Source: Methanobacteriota archaeon (GTDB lineage Archaea; Thermoplasmatota; Poseidoniia; Poseidoniales; Poseidoniaceae). Taken from it: a stretch of 33,176 nucleotides of DNA. A model generated the notes under the pieces. It ran no database searches. It saw only the letters and a list, made by a program, of their open reading frames with translations, and was not told the DNA's origin. The stretch covers positions 1 through 33,176 of the forward strand of contig PBHQ01000018.1 of the NCBI GenBank assembly GCA_002719475.1, written 5' to 3'. Positions within the stretch are counted from its first letter, which is position 1. The number at the start of each line of letters is the position of its first letter. Shown piece after piece: positions 24,620 to 33,165 of this stretch. The position numbers and the translations under genes were made by a program.

Positions 24620-26901
24620 CGAGGGAGAGATTTTGGCCTTGCAATCAAGACGAGAATCTGTTACTTGGGCTCAGTGAAATGCTCCGGGAAGAGTCATTGC
24701 TTGATGATTCTTCATGGGGTGGAAATGACGAATTGCTATTGATTTCGGGAGGGCCTCAAAGTGATTCTTCCTCTACCAGTTTGTTGATGGGCCCACCAAG
24801 AATAAGAGCCATTGTTCGACAGCCAAGGAGAGAATTTCTTGGCCCTAGAGATGACAATGTTTCTCCATTGAAGGGAGAAATCCCCCTCAGCCCCACGCCA
24901 TGCGCCATGCAACTAGAGATTCAAGAATGGAATGGTGAATCTTGGATGGTTTCTGCACAGCATGTAGGTACCAATCTGGCTGAAACTCTCCGCACTTTGA
25001 ATGCATTACAACCTGAAAAGAATGATGCTAATCGAATTAGCATAGGTAGTTGGGCTGGAGGACTGGCATACGATTTGGTACAATGGACTCAACCATGGAA
25101 GTTGTTCGCGCCGCCGGAAGAAGGAGAGGTGCTGTTGATACTCTACAGAGTCGATAGATGGCTGATTCATGACCGAAATGCCTCAACGCTATCTTTGATT
25201 TCTGAAGAAGATGATGTATGGGCTAAAGAAGTGGAAGATCTATTGTCAATATTGCCATTGCCGATTGGAATTTCTCATCAAACTCTCAATGAGTTGCCAG
25301 TGAACGATTCAGAAAACACGAGTCATAGCGACAAAAAACATGCCGAAATCGTTCAACAGGTGAAAGAAGCAATACTAGATGGAGAATTATACCAATTGAA
25401 TTTCGGTAGACGTTGGATGGGAAGTCTCAGCGAGCATCCTTGGAAAACAATGGTCAGGTTGACTAAAGATAACCCTGCACCAATGTCTTCGTGGCTTCAT
25501 GCTCCTGACCTAGATATTGCACTATGTTCGTGCTCTCCGGAACTGTTGTTAGCAACTGAAAACGAAAAGATTCGGACTCGCCCGATTAAAGGAACGAGAC
25601 CAAGAGACGAAAACCCAATCGAAGACGAAAGGCTTCGAATTGAATTGTTGAGTTGCACAAAGGAATTGGCCGAACATATGATGTTGGTTGATCTTGAAAG
25701 AAATGACATCGGAATGGTTAGTCGGACTGGTAGTGTGCGTCACAATCTGTTTCAGGTTGAAGGATATTCTCAGGTACAACATCTTGTGAGTGAAGTCAAT
25801 GGTGAACTCAAACCGAATGAAGATGTGTGGAGCGCACTACAGGCGATGTTTCCTGGTGGCAGTATAACCGGTTGTCCCAAAACTGCAACAATTGCTGCTA
25901 TTGATCAATTGGAGATGCATCCTCGTTCATTCTGGACCGGTTCAATCGGCCTTGTTGACCCGCGAACAGGTTATTCGATGTGGAATATCTTGATTCGAAC
26001 TTTGGAAGCTAGAATGGAAGATGGTACTTGGAAAGCGACTGTTCAAGCCGGTGGTGGTCTTGTCATGGATTCGATACCGGAGCAAGAAGTCGAAGAAGCA
26101 AAATGGAAGGCTAAAGCCTTACGTCAAGCCGCAGGATGGATATCTTCTGGTGAATCATCTGTTAGTTTTTCGTCACCACATTCGATTTATCCACAATCCA
26201 TAACCAAACGAAGTTTATCGAATAAAACACTGATCGGTTCAATACATGAATGGAAAGATGCTGAAAATTTCCTAGATGCCGAACTGCGCGTGTTGTTCAT
26301 AGATAATCTAGATTCATTTTCTTGGAATATAATGCATGCACTCTGTGAATTACAGGCTGAAGTCTTCTACTGCCACGGTAGATTGGAAAAAGCCGCTATG
26401 TTGGATGAGATCCTGAATACTTGCAAACCTACTCACATCGTACTTGGACCTGGGCCCGATGAACCAAACATCAGTCCATTGAGTATGGAAATCGCTAGGC
26501 GGGCACTGAACGGAAAATGTCCTCCTTTACTTGGAATCTGTCTAGGGCATCAAGCCATAGGAGTTGCATCAGGGTTGAATCTTTCACGCTGCCCCTCTGG
26601 GGCCGTACACGGTACAGCGTGCGAAATTCTTCATGATGGTCAAGGAATCTTCAGAGCCTTTTCTTCATCATTAACAATGGCAAGATACAACAGCCTGTGT
26701 CTAGAAGATGGAGATTCTTCACTACTGATTACAGCTCGGGATGAGCATAACAATATCATGGCGATAAGACATCCAGAACTACCAGTGGTTGGAATTCAGT
26801 TCCATCCTGAATCATGTGCTTCGGAGTTGGGTCTGGAATTACTCTCTTCATTCCTCCAAGATTCGGTTTATATTTCAATTGAATCTGAAAACATCAATTG
26901 A
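24616..26901 (+). CDS. pabBA: Aminodeoxychorismate synthase, fused PabB-PabA
   Basis: 761 aa. Residues about 1-220 are the variable N-terminal part of component I. The chorismate-binding core (230-500) holds ILDGELYQLNFGRRW, CSPELLL, PIKGTRPR with K325, LVDLERND, GGSITGCPK (414-422) and VQAGGGLVMDS. The PIKGT lysine marks PabB rather than TrpE (which has PIAGT), as does GSITG. A linker (about 500-565) leads to a class I glutamine amidotransferase: VLFIDNLDSFSWN, LGPGPDEP, LGICLGHQ with catalytic C642, and IQFHPES with H730 and E732. The protein makes 4-amino-4-deoxychorismate from chorismate and glutamine. The synthase-first, amidotransferase-last order is that of TrpEG/PhzE fusions and the reverse of eukaryotic PABA synthases. 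The ATG overlaps pabC's stop. Confidence 0.92.
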   Translation: MTRERFWPCNQDENLLLGLSEMLREESLLDDSSWGGNDELLLISGGPQSDSSSTSLLMGPPRIRAIVRQPRREFLGPRDDNVSPLKGEIPLSPTPCAMQLEIQEWNGESWMVSAQHVGTNLAETLRTLNALQPEKNDANRISIGSWAGGLAYDLVQWTQPWKLFAPPEEGEVLLILYRVDRWLIHDRNASTLSLISEEDDVWAKEVEDLLSILPLPIGISHQTLNELPVNDSENTSHSDKKHAEIVQQVKEAILDGELYQLNFGRRWMGSLSEHPWKTMVRLTKDNPAPMSSWLHAPDLDIALCSCSPELLLATENEKIRTRPIKGTRPRDENPIEDERLRIELLSCTKELAEHMMLVDLERNDIGMVSRTGSVRHNLFQVEGYSQVQHLVSEVNGELKPNEDVWSALQAMFPGGSITGCPKTATIAAIDQLEMHPRSFWTGSIGLVDPRTGYSMWNILIRTLEARMEDGTWKATVQAGGGLVMDSIPEQEVEEAKWKAKALRQAAGWISSGESSVSFSSPHSIYPQSITKRSLSNKTLIGSIHEWKDAENFLDAELRVLFIDNLDSFSWNIMHALCELQAEVFYCHGRLEKAAMLDEILNTCKPTHIVLGPGPDEPNISPLSMEIARRALNGKCPPLLGICLGHQAIGVASGLNLSRCPSGAVHGTACEILHDGQGIFRAFSSSLTMARYNSLCLEDGDSSLLITARDEHNNIMAIRHPELPVVGIQFHPESCASELGLELLSSFLQDSVYISIESENIN

Positions 26902-26970
26902 TGATTGCTTCTCTTTGCCGCGAGGTGAAATTGAAGAACGGCGTTGCGTTCGAAGGTATGAGGAAGACGC

Positions 26971-27351
26971 GTGCCTGCTTGCAGATTATGTCATGCAACT
27001 TACCCACGCGAGTATTTTATTCACGGTATTGGCCCTCGTAAAGATGTCTGTCAACGTTGCGGATTGGAAAAGGGATTGATCGAAGAATCTGAATCGACGA
27101 TGATTTTTGATTCCGGCCTTGCCAACTCACGACTGAATCTTCTATCACGCAGGTTGTCAATCTGGTTGTGGATTCTCGCTATCTGGTTCTTATGGTTCAC
27201 CTTACTGAGCCAAATCAACATCTGGATATCTTTGGCTGTACTAATTTTCATCACAGCTGGATTGTTGGTCTTCCATATGTTTGGAAAGCCTCGGTTTGAA
27301 GCCATGCTTCTCAGGCTGACACCGGAACATGAGCGTCCTCCCGGACATTGA
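26971..27351 (+). CDS. Zinc-ribbon membrane protein
   Basis: 126 aa from GTG 26971, supported by a GAGGA six bases upstream. An N-terminal zinc ribbon uses C4-x2-C7 and C27-x2-C30 (MPACRLCHAT, VCQRCGLEKG). Two TM helices follow at about 63-80 (Trp-rich, IWLWILAIWFLWF) and 83-103. The C-terminus is short and basic. The function is unknown, and zinc-ribbon-plus-two-TM proteins are common in archaea without an assigned role. It lies 69 nt after pabBA and may be in that transcript. Convergent with the YchF-like gene, with a single base between the two stops. Confidence 0.72.
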   Translation: MPACRLCHATYPREYFIHGIGPRKDVCQRCGLEKGLIEESESTMIFDSGLANSRLNLLSRRLSIWLWILAIWFLWFTLLSQINIWISLAVLIFITAGLLVFHMFGKPRFEAMLLRLTPEHERPPGH

Positions 27352-27352
27352 T

Positions 27353-28657
27353 TCACGATTTGGCGTGAATCTTGATTACATCGCCGTCAGAGAGTTGTTG
27401 GTCAGCACCGATTATTCTCTTACTCTTTGCATCAACCGCCTTGATGAAACCATCACCGAGATCTGTATGTACAGCATATGCTAATTCCTTAGCAGTAGAA
27501 TCACCTGGAACAACTAAAGCGTCAGGCAAAATCTTGCCTTCTCCATCAGTCCAATGACTTTCATCTTGAACTGGATATGCCACTATGTGGCCCAAAGACT
27601 CGTGCAAAACCTTCGAAATCAGAGTTGATACTCCTGTTCCACCGAATTTCGACATGGTTTCCTTCATTCCATTCAATGCTGCTACCTGCGCATCTTTCAA
27701 GCGTTGTTCTCCAACCTTGGTCATTTCAAAATCAATATCACCAGGACCATACTCGATGAACCCCATCTGCCCTGCTCTACGCAATCCCAATTCTGCATCT
27801 GCCATCGTTGGCATCAAAATTGCACCCTCTTCTTCTAATTTAATCTGCAATTGGCTCCAAGTTTCACCCGGTGCAATCTCTGCCTTATTTGCAGCAACAT
27901 GAATGGGGAACATGACTCTGCGAATACATTCTGCCAAAGAACGCTTCAAACCCAAACCCCATTCCCAAGGTTGTCCAAGTTCACCTTCTGCTTCTCTGAA
28001 TGAATCAAGAGCCAACTTGATTTGTTTCGGGTTCGCCCCTAAACCACTGAGTTTCTCGTGCAAATGAAGTTCTAGCCCTTTGTCGCCTTCGGCCTGCACT
28101 CGGCGCGCTCCTCTCAACCACCCATCCTCAATTATCCCATGAATCCATGCACTCAATTCTTCAATCAGAAAACTGTGTTCTTCGAGAATGGATTCTGTGC
28201 AAGCATCAACATCTTCTGATACACCGATAGGGTTGCCTTCAGTATCGGTGGTTCCTGCTGCATCAACCACCTGAATCAATGCATCACAGCGCGCAAGGTC
28301 AGATAGGAATTCATTCCCTCTTCCACGACCTGCATGAGCACCTGGAACCAAACCTGCGACATCCACCATGAATACTGGAATCAGGCGCTTGTGCCCCGTG
28401 CAAGATCCCGTTCTTGGTTGGCAGAGACTTCCTTCTCTTTGATCATCTGAAGTAGAGGGCGATAATCTCCCATCCGCTTCTTTCATGCTACGTAATTCTG
28501 CACATGGGCAAGGAAGAGGTGCTGGAAGAAAAGCAACACCAACATTTGGATCTATCGTACAGAAAGGGTAGTTTGCAATATCAACTTTAGATTGAGTAGC
28601 TGCAGAAAAAAAAGTCGATTTACCCACATTTGGTTTGCCGACCAAGCCAATTCTCAT
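27353..28657 (-). CDS. ychF: YchF/OLA1-type translation-associated GTPase/ATPase, archaeal form
   Basis: 434 aa. The P-loop is GKPNVGKST (7-15), G3 is DVAGLVPGAHAGRGRGNEFL (99-118) and G4 is NKAE (257-260) rather than the NKxD of true GTPases; in OLA1/YchF this NxxE variant goes with ATP preference. Between P-loop and G3 lies a Cys-rich insert (PCPC about 49-52, then C79 and C86) that could bind zinc and is typical of the archaeal subfamily as I recall it. A helical domain follows, and the C-terminus is a TGS domain ending DGDVIKIHAKS, expected to contact RNA or ribosomes. ATG 28657 begins directly at the P-loop strand; GTG 28669 is an alternative. It lies 64 nt after the EF-hand membrane gene on the same strand. 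Confidence 0.9.
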   Translation of the reverse strand: MRIGLVGKPNVGKSTFFSAATQSKVDIANYPFCTIDPNVGVAFLPAPLPCPCAELRSMKEADGRLSPSTSDDQREGSLCQPRTGSCTGHKRLIPVFMVDVAGLVPGAHAGRGRGNEFLSDLARCDALIQVVDAAGTTDTEGNPIGVSEDVDACTESILEEHSFLIEELSAWIHGIIEDGWLRGARRVQAEGDKGLELHLHEKLSGLGANPKQIKLALDSFREAEGELGQPWEWGLGLKRSLAECIRRVMFPIHVAANKAEIAPGETWSQLQIKLEEEGAILMPTMADAELGLRRAGQMGFIEYGPGDIDFEMTKVGEQRLKDAQVAALNGMKETMSKFGGTGVSTLISKVLHESLGHIVAYPVQDESHWTDGEGKILPDALVVPGDSTAKELAYAVHTDLGDGFIKAVDAKSKRIIGADQQLSDGDVIKIHAKS

Positions 28658-28721
28658 ATTGATACCCACTCACTTCTAGAGAGCCATCGAACTTAGAACC
28701 GACTACCGGTGATTCAGGATT

Positions 28722-30737
28722 TCACTCCTCTTCATCGGGTTCTGCTGCCAAAGAATTCATGATTCGCAGCATGTGTATATCCAGTTCTGGAATATTCACT
28801 TGGCCATCACCGTCAAGGTCCATCGCAGAGACCATTTTCTCTACATCCCACGGAGGAAGGTCTGCAATATCCAAAGATGCTAGACCTTCTCGAATCTCAA
28901 AGGGCGATATCTGCCCATCACTATCGATATCCATTTTCTGGAACAGCTCAATTGTACTGGTACCACTACTCTTCAACCAGCGTGCCAAATCTACCAATTC
29001 TGATTCGAAGGAAGATATCTCTTCTACAGGCGCTGGCTCTGGCTTTGCCGCCACAATACCGTCATCGGTATGCAGTGCTGCAGAAACTCCAATCTCTGTT
29101 GGTCCTGCATCATCTTCTTCATCGGGTGCAGACACTCTAATCTCTGTATCAACTCCAACTCCTCTGGAAACTAACTCTCTGATACTGGTTGTTCCTGGAT
29201 GGAGATTGTACGATGCCATACCAACGCTAACTATTGCTTCTTTTTCTTCTACTTCAGGAGAAAACAGGGTAGCGATCATGTTGACCGAACCAATGAAAGT
29301 TGCAATAACAACACCGTAGAATATAGCTGCAGCCGTGAGGTAATAGCCACCGAGATAATCTCCCGGTGCTTCAACTACTGCGTCAGTCAATGATAAGGCT
29401 GCGAAATCTGCCATCAACAATGTCACCGTTGACCCGAAACCGCCCAAGAACATCAACCAGAATGCCCAACGTGCTTTTGAGGTACTAGACAGGCGACGTC
29501 CGGTAATCTCAGGGAAGAGGTTGCCCCACACAGATAGAGCGAGTAGTCCTCCTACTGTCCAAAGAATACCATGGTTCACTGTAGCCTGAACTCCGCCCAT
29601 ATTATTGGCACCATTCAGAGCATCTAGAGCTGAGAAGAATCCCAACAAAGCGAAAATTGGTAGCAATAATGTCGCACTAGCTGCCGCTACTCCACCTGGA
29701 CTAGTAATGACCTGTTGCCAACGATTCTGCATCGTGGAAATCAAATTGGATGATGCTGCTAACAAAGGAACTAGACCTACTACAATCATAACTGCGGTAA
29801 TACTCAACATCGTGTCTCCAGAAACCGCGGCGCTCTCCGACATACCCAACACAGGGATGCTGATGAATAGAACAGTGTACGAAGCGGTAGTTAGGGACTG
29901 GCTCCAAATCGGAGTTCCACTGACCTTGGGAATTATGTGATACATGATCGCTAGGAACATAGCTAATGGGAACCAACCCATAACTACTCTATCTGCAAAC
30001 CAAGCAACGTCTGCAATCTCCAAATCAGATGCCAAATCACCCTCTAGAATCAGATTCGCACCTCTGAACACCAAGGCCCATATCATCGACAAATGAGCGA
30101 AGACGATGAACCAAGAGGATACTTGAATGGGAGAATCGCCACGTCCACCAAGAGAGAGAAGATGATTGAGGAGGAGGGCGGCAACAATCATTGCATATGC
30201 TAACTCAATAATGGCAGAATACAGATCTTTCATCTCGATAGCCAAAGGAAGAATCATAGCTACCAAAGTCAATCCAAACCAGCCAAATGCCATCATCGAA
30301 GCATTTGCTTCACTACCAATACCCGAACCATTGTTTCTTCCATTGATGTGCAGCCCCGCGCCAATCAGGGTCATTCCAAGGAAACCCCAAACCAAAGATT
30401 GTTCAGCCAATCTGTCCATAACTCCTGCATCATAACTCCATCCGACGGAAGAAAATGAATCGAGAGCCTTGGCATCATACGTTAGCCAAATCATAAGGAA
30501 GGTAATCGTCGAAGCCAAAGTTGCCCAGATTGCACCAAAAATCAACCAAGTTCGGGCACCTGTACCCTTCTCTTTGGAAAATAAATCTATGACGCCAGCA
30601 GGTGCCTTATCCAAAAAGAACATCGAGAGTTGACGAATCGGACGACGAAGATCTGCAAGACCATTGCTAGCCCAATAAGCTGTCAAAACCATAGCCAATA
30701 GAAGCAGAAGCAGGGCGGGAAGAAGTATCGAAAACAT
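28722..30737 (-). CDS. cbb3-oxidase subunit I-like membrane protein lacking metal ligands, with two EF-hands
   Basis: 671 aa, about 13 TM helices to residue 492, then a cytoplasmic or extracellular tail. FLAIMYHIIPKVSGTPIWS (262-279) closely resembles the TM6-7 loop of CcoN (cbb3 oxidase subunit I), and LFPEITGRR (407-415) the later PKL-type loop. By alignment from memory, the CuB His before that loop is D249, the paired CuB His fall on the GMSES segment (298-302), the heme His pair on ATVNHG (385-390) is T/N with H389 displaced, and the TM2 heme His of RLH is A111. Proton pumping or O2 reduction is therefore unlikely. The tail has canonical EF-hands at 603-614 (DIDSDGQISPFE) and 640-651 (DLDGDGQVNIPE). 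The start at 30737 has GAGG seven bases upstream. It follows the 90-aa gene by 9 nt. Confidence 0.75.
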   Translation of the reverse strand: MFSILLPALLLLLLAMVLTAYWASNGLADLRRPIRQLSMFFLDKAPAGVIDLFSKEKGTGARTWLIFGAIWATLASTITFLMIWLTYDAKALDSFSSVGWSYDAGVMDRLAEQSLVWGFLGMTLIGAGLHINGRNNGSGIGSEANASMMAFGWFGLTLVAMILPLAIEMKDLYSAIIELAYAMIVAALLLNHLLSLGGRGDSPIQVSSWFIVFAHLSMIWALVFRGANLILEGDLASDLEIADVAWFADRVVMGWFPLAMFLAIMYHIIPKVSGTPIWSQSLTTASYTVLFISIPVLGMSESAAVSGDTMLSITAVMIVVGLVPLLAASSNLISTMQNRWQQVITSPGGVAAASATLLLPIFALLGFFSALDALNGANNMGGVQATVNHGILWTVGGLLALSVWGNLFPEITGRRLSSTSKARWAFWLMFLGGFGSTVTLLMADFAALSLTDAVVEAPGDYLGGYYLTAAAIFYGVVIATFIGSVNMIATLFSPEVEEKEAIVSVGMASYNLHPGTTSIRELVSRGVGVDTEIRVSAPDEEDDAGPTEIGVSAALHTDDGIVAAKPEPAPVEEISSFESELVDLARWLKSSGTSTIELFQKMDIDSDGQISPFEIREGLASLDIADLPPWDVEKMVSAMDLDGDGQVNIPELDIHMLRIMNSLAAEPDEEE

Positions 30738-30746
30738 GACATCGCC

Positions 30747-31019
30747 TCAATCGCGGAATACCTCGCCCAACAAATTTAGAACCATGAAGGAAAATCCGAG
30801 AATTATTCCCACAAGATAATACCATATTCCACTAGAACCAAGAGCATCGAATAGAGGTATGAGTTCGGACAAAAGCGGGAAACCATCCCAACCAAAAATG
30901 ACTGAAAACATACCCACTAAACCGAGTACTCCTAACCCGAGAATCGCGAGTATCACGCGACTAGCCTCAGGTTCGGCCACTCCTTGTGTTACTTCAGGAA
31001 GGATTTCAACATCGCTCAT
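30747..31019 (-). CDS. Small two-TM protein, partner gene of the oxidase-like protein
   Basis: 90 aa. An acidic N-terminus (MSDVEILPEVTQGVAEPEAS) is followed by TM1 (about 21-43, ILAILGLGVLGLVGMFSVIF) and TM2 (about 65-85, IWYYLVGIILGFSFMVLNLL), with an acidic loop between. I do not recognise a family. Only 9 nt separate it from the oxidase-like gene, whose ribosome binding site overlaps its stop codon, so translational coupling and a shared complex are plausible. It is the first gene of the operon. ATG 31019 has no clear Shine-Dalgarno, but a perfect palindrome sits 11-29 nt upstream. Confidence 0.75.
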   Translation of the reverse strand: MSDVEILPEVTQGVAEPEASRVILAILGLGVLGLVGMFSVIFGWDGFPLLSELIPLFDALGSSGIWYYLVGIILGFSFMVLNLLGEVFRD

Positions 31020-31029
31020 TCAATCAACT

Positions 31030-31048
31030 CTGACCCCATAGGGGTCAG
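31030..31048. promoter_or_regulatory. Perfect palindrome at the probable transcription start of the oxidase-like operon
   Basis: CTGACCCC-ATA-GGGGTCAG has perfect 8-bp arms with a 3-nt centre. On the minus strand a TTTATC box at 31075-31070 would place transcription start near 31047, so the palindrome would lie over the start site and the first bases of the leader. That is a usual position for an archaeal repressor operator; a 5' RNA hairpin is the alternative. It is not followed by a T-run in either direction, which argues against a terminator. Confidence 0.5.
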
Positions 31049-31118
31049 TATGTCCACCTGTGGAACGATGATAAACATTGACCACGGTAATTCACTTTCC
31101 CGCAACTTGCAGAATACA

Positions 31119-32294
31119 TCAGGGTGAGCGCAAATGCATCATTGGGTCGCCTCTCCGATCTATGCCAACTCCCAATACAGCGGGCAATGAAACGTCGAGT
31201 TCAATCTCCGTTCTCCAAGCCTTCTTGCAGGTACAATCTAACCCTGCAAATTCGCGCATATCTCCGCTAACTGAATATCTCTCAATAGCTGCAACCACAT
31301 GCTTGTCGCACTTACCACAATTATGGGAGCCGCGAATCCTTCCGCCTGCAGTTGGGTGAATCAGCAAACGGGATATCTGATCTCCTTCACCATTGACTCC
31401 ACCTTTTGGATGAATAATTGAATTGACTCTCTCGATTAACTCGACTAATGACCACAGCCAAGGTGGGCGGTATTCTTTGGCTCTAAACAAACGATCGATA
31501 ATCGTACCACGCTGAATATTCATTGGATTGACCGAAATCTCATCACTCACTTCGGCAACATCTGCAATCCACTTAACACAATGTTCCAACGCGTCTCCTT
31601 CACTCATGAATGGTGGCTTAAACATCAGGTATGTCTTGACACGTAGGCCCGCATTCTGAAGATTAACGACTGCCCTCTTCCAGGATTTTAGAGTAAAACC
31701 CTTGTTGATGTGGAATTTCAAAACCTCTTCATCATGGGCCTCCAAACCAATCGCTACAGTGAATTCAGGATTGATTGATTTCGCCCAAGTCAATTTCTTT
31801 TCCGTACATTGTTCGGTCCGGCTTTCAATCACTAGATGCTTATTCATCTCATGGCATTCCCTAAGAACAGTTTCTTGAAAATCAACAGGTATCTCTCTAT
31901 CTTCGAGTAATGAGCCTGAAGTATACACCTTTACCATGTCCATTCCTTCAAACCCGGATAATTTCTTTTTAGCAAATTCCCATTGAGCGTGTAAATCTGC
32001 ACTTTCGACATCGTCTCTTGTATCGTTAAAATATCCGCAAAATGTACAACCGCTACTCCACCACCAATGACAACCCTTCGTCCTGAGGATGACAGTTGCG
32101 GCGGTGGTTGGAGTCCCATCAGGCATCATTTCAGGGGTGTGATAAACAGTAGCTGGTTCGCTAGCATCCCACGAATGCTTCTTCTCCTGAGACCATTCGG
32201 TATTCTCTGGTGCTTTAATCAAATCATGGATGCGCAAAGCCGGCTCATCGTTGCCGACCAAGTTCAACCGTTGGCTCAGAGACATGTGTACCAT
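31119..32294 (-). CDS. raSEA: Radical SAM protein, archaeosine biosynthesis RaSEA type
   Basis: 391 aa. The radical SAM cluster reads TKGCHWWWSSGCTFCGYF, with Cys at 75, 83 and 86, the C-x7-C-x2-C spacing and GCxxCGY of the RaSEA/COG1244 group rather than the standard CxxxCxxC. Downstream are VYTSGSLLE, VIESRTEQ, VAIGLEAHDEEVLKFHINKG and KTYLMFKPPFM. A second Cys group near the C-terminus (NCGKCDKH and DCTCKKAW) may bind zinc. In archaea RaSEA works with ArcS to convert preQ0-lysine tRNA to archaeosine at position 15. ATG 32294 is preferred, as it leaves 40 nt after the serine decarboxylase stop. TTG 32327 with a GAGGAAG ahead of it is a fair alternative. ATG 32387 would overlap that gene by 53 nt. 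Confidence 0.88.
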   Translation of the reverse strand: MVHMSLSQRLNLVGNDEPALRIHDLIKAPENTEWSQEKKHSWDASEPATVYHTPEMMPDGTPTTAATVILRTKGCHWWWSSGCTFCGYFNDTRDDVESADLHAQWEFAKKKLSGFEGMDMVKVYTSGSLLEDREIPVDFQETVLRECHEMNKHLVIESRTEQCTEKKLTWAKSINPEFTVAIGLEAHDEEVLKFHINKGFTLKSWKRAVVNLQNAGLRVKTYLMFKPPFMSEGDALEHCVKWIADVAEVSDEISVNPMNIQRGTIIDRLFRAKEYRPPWLWSLVELIERVNSIIHPKGGVNGEGDQISRLLIHPTAGGRIRGSHNCGKCDKHVVAAIERYSVSGDMREFAGLDCTCKKAWRTEIELDVSLPAVLGVGIDRRGDPMMHLRSP

Positions 32295-32334
32295 CACGTG
32301 GGCTGGGAACTGTATTGAAGAAGGCAACGCTTGC

Positions 32335-33165
32335 TCATTCTTCCTCAGAAACTCCTGTTGAGTGGAATAGAATAGTCGACCCTGCATTAACGAATTGCCC
32401 CTTAGGGAAATCTGGATTCATAGAATCCGCGCCAATCACCTGAGGTTCAAATTTGTCTGCAGGAACCCTAAGGTCAACGCGGCTACCAACCCTGATCATC
32501 CCATATCTCTGACCCCTTCGCATGATGTCTCCCTCTCCACTCCAAGGAACAATTGTACGAGCAAGTGCTCCAGCGATTTGAGTTACTTCAACCCTCATTT
32601 TCCCAGTGGACTTAGACGAAGTTGCACATTCCAATACTGTTCGAACTCGCTCATTGAATTCACTTTCTTTCTTGAAGGCGGGAAGAAAAGGCCCTCTTCT
32701 CTTACCTTTACCGGTACGATGTTCCATTCTTACAATCTTTCCCGCCTCAGGAACTCTGTTCACGTGTACATCCAATGGAGACATGAAAATCGCTATTCTC
32801 CATACATCGTTTGAACTCTCTTCGCCTTTGTCAACCTTGGACCATCGTTGCTCATTTTCAAATGTCAAAGGTTCTGCTAAGGCTTCAGGATACCATGTTC
32901 CAGTCAATGGGTCCTCTTCACAATCTCCAGAAGATAACTCCTCTTTGGAAGGTCTTCTTCCATTAGCCATTTCACGTATCACGAACATAACATGCCCATC
33001 TGCAGGAGAGACCAATACTCCCTCGTCCTTGGGAATTGGGCGGTCTGGATCTCGGAAGAAATTTGCAAGAAAGGCGGACAGCATCAATGTCAAAACTCCA
33101 GTCAAGGTTACTAGGTGCATGACTGGGTCAACATACACGGCAACCAACAATGCGGCAATACCCAT
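32335..33165 (-). CDS. Phosphatidylserine/archaetidylserine decarboxylase proenzyme
   Basis: 276 aa as read, possibly longer because the frame is open to the window edge and the first TM begins at once (MGIAALLVAVYV). Motifs of the short decarboxylase class follow: LANFFRDPDR (about 33-42), VSPADGHV, FMSPLDVHVNRVP and RYGMIRVGSRVDLRVP. In this class the proenzyme cleaves itself between G227 and S228 of VGSR, creating the pyruvoyl cofactor on the smaller chain. It removes CO2 from the serine head group of membrane lipid. In an archaeon the substrate would be archaetidylserine, giving archaetidylethanolamine. Residues 70-115 carry an acidic insert (CEEDPLTGTW, KGEESSND). Its stop lies 40 nt upstream of the RaSEA start used here. 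Confidence 0.9.
   Translation of the reverse strand: MGIAALLVAVYVDPVMHLVTLTGVLTLMLSAFLANFFRDPDRPIPKDEGVLVSPADGHVMFVIREMANGRRPSKEELSSGDCEEDPLTGTWYPEALAEPLTFENEQRWSKVDKGEESSNDVWRIAIFMSPLDVHVNRVPEAGKIVRMEHRTGKGKRRGPFLPAFKKESEFNERVRTVLECATSSKSTGKMRVEVTQIAGALARTIVPWSGEGDIMRRGQRYGMIRVGSRVDLRVPADKFEPQVIGADSMNPDFPKGQFVNAGSTILFHSTGVSEEE

Noticed and set aside
24616..26901. Anthranilate synthase (TrpEG) as the identity of the fusion
   Set aside because: PIKGT with its lysine, GGSITG and the overlapping class IV PLP enzyme favour aminodeoxychorismate synthase.
28759..29319. 186-codon open frame on the plus strand
   Set aside because: It is antisense to the EF-hand membrane gene, with low-complexity Ser/Thr/Pro composition; the opposite frame carries canonical EF-hands.
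28722..30737. Annotation as a working cytochrome c oxidase subunit I
   Set aside because: The conserved heme and CuB histidines do not appear at the expected positions, and no subunit II or cytochrome c gene is adjacent.
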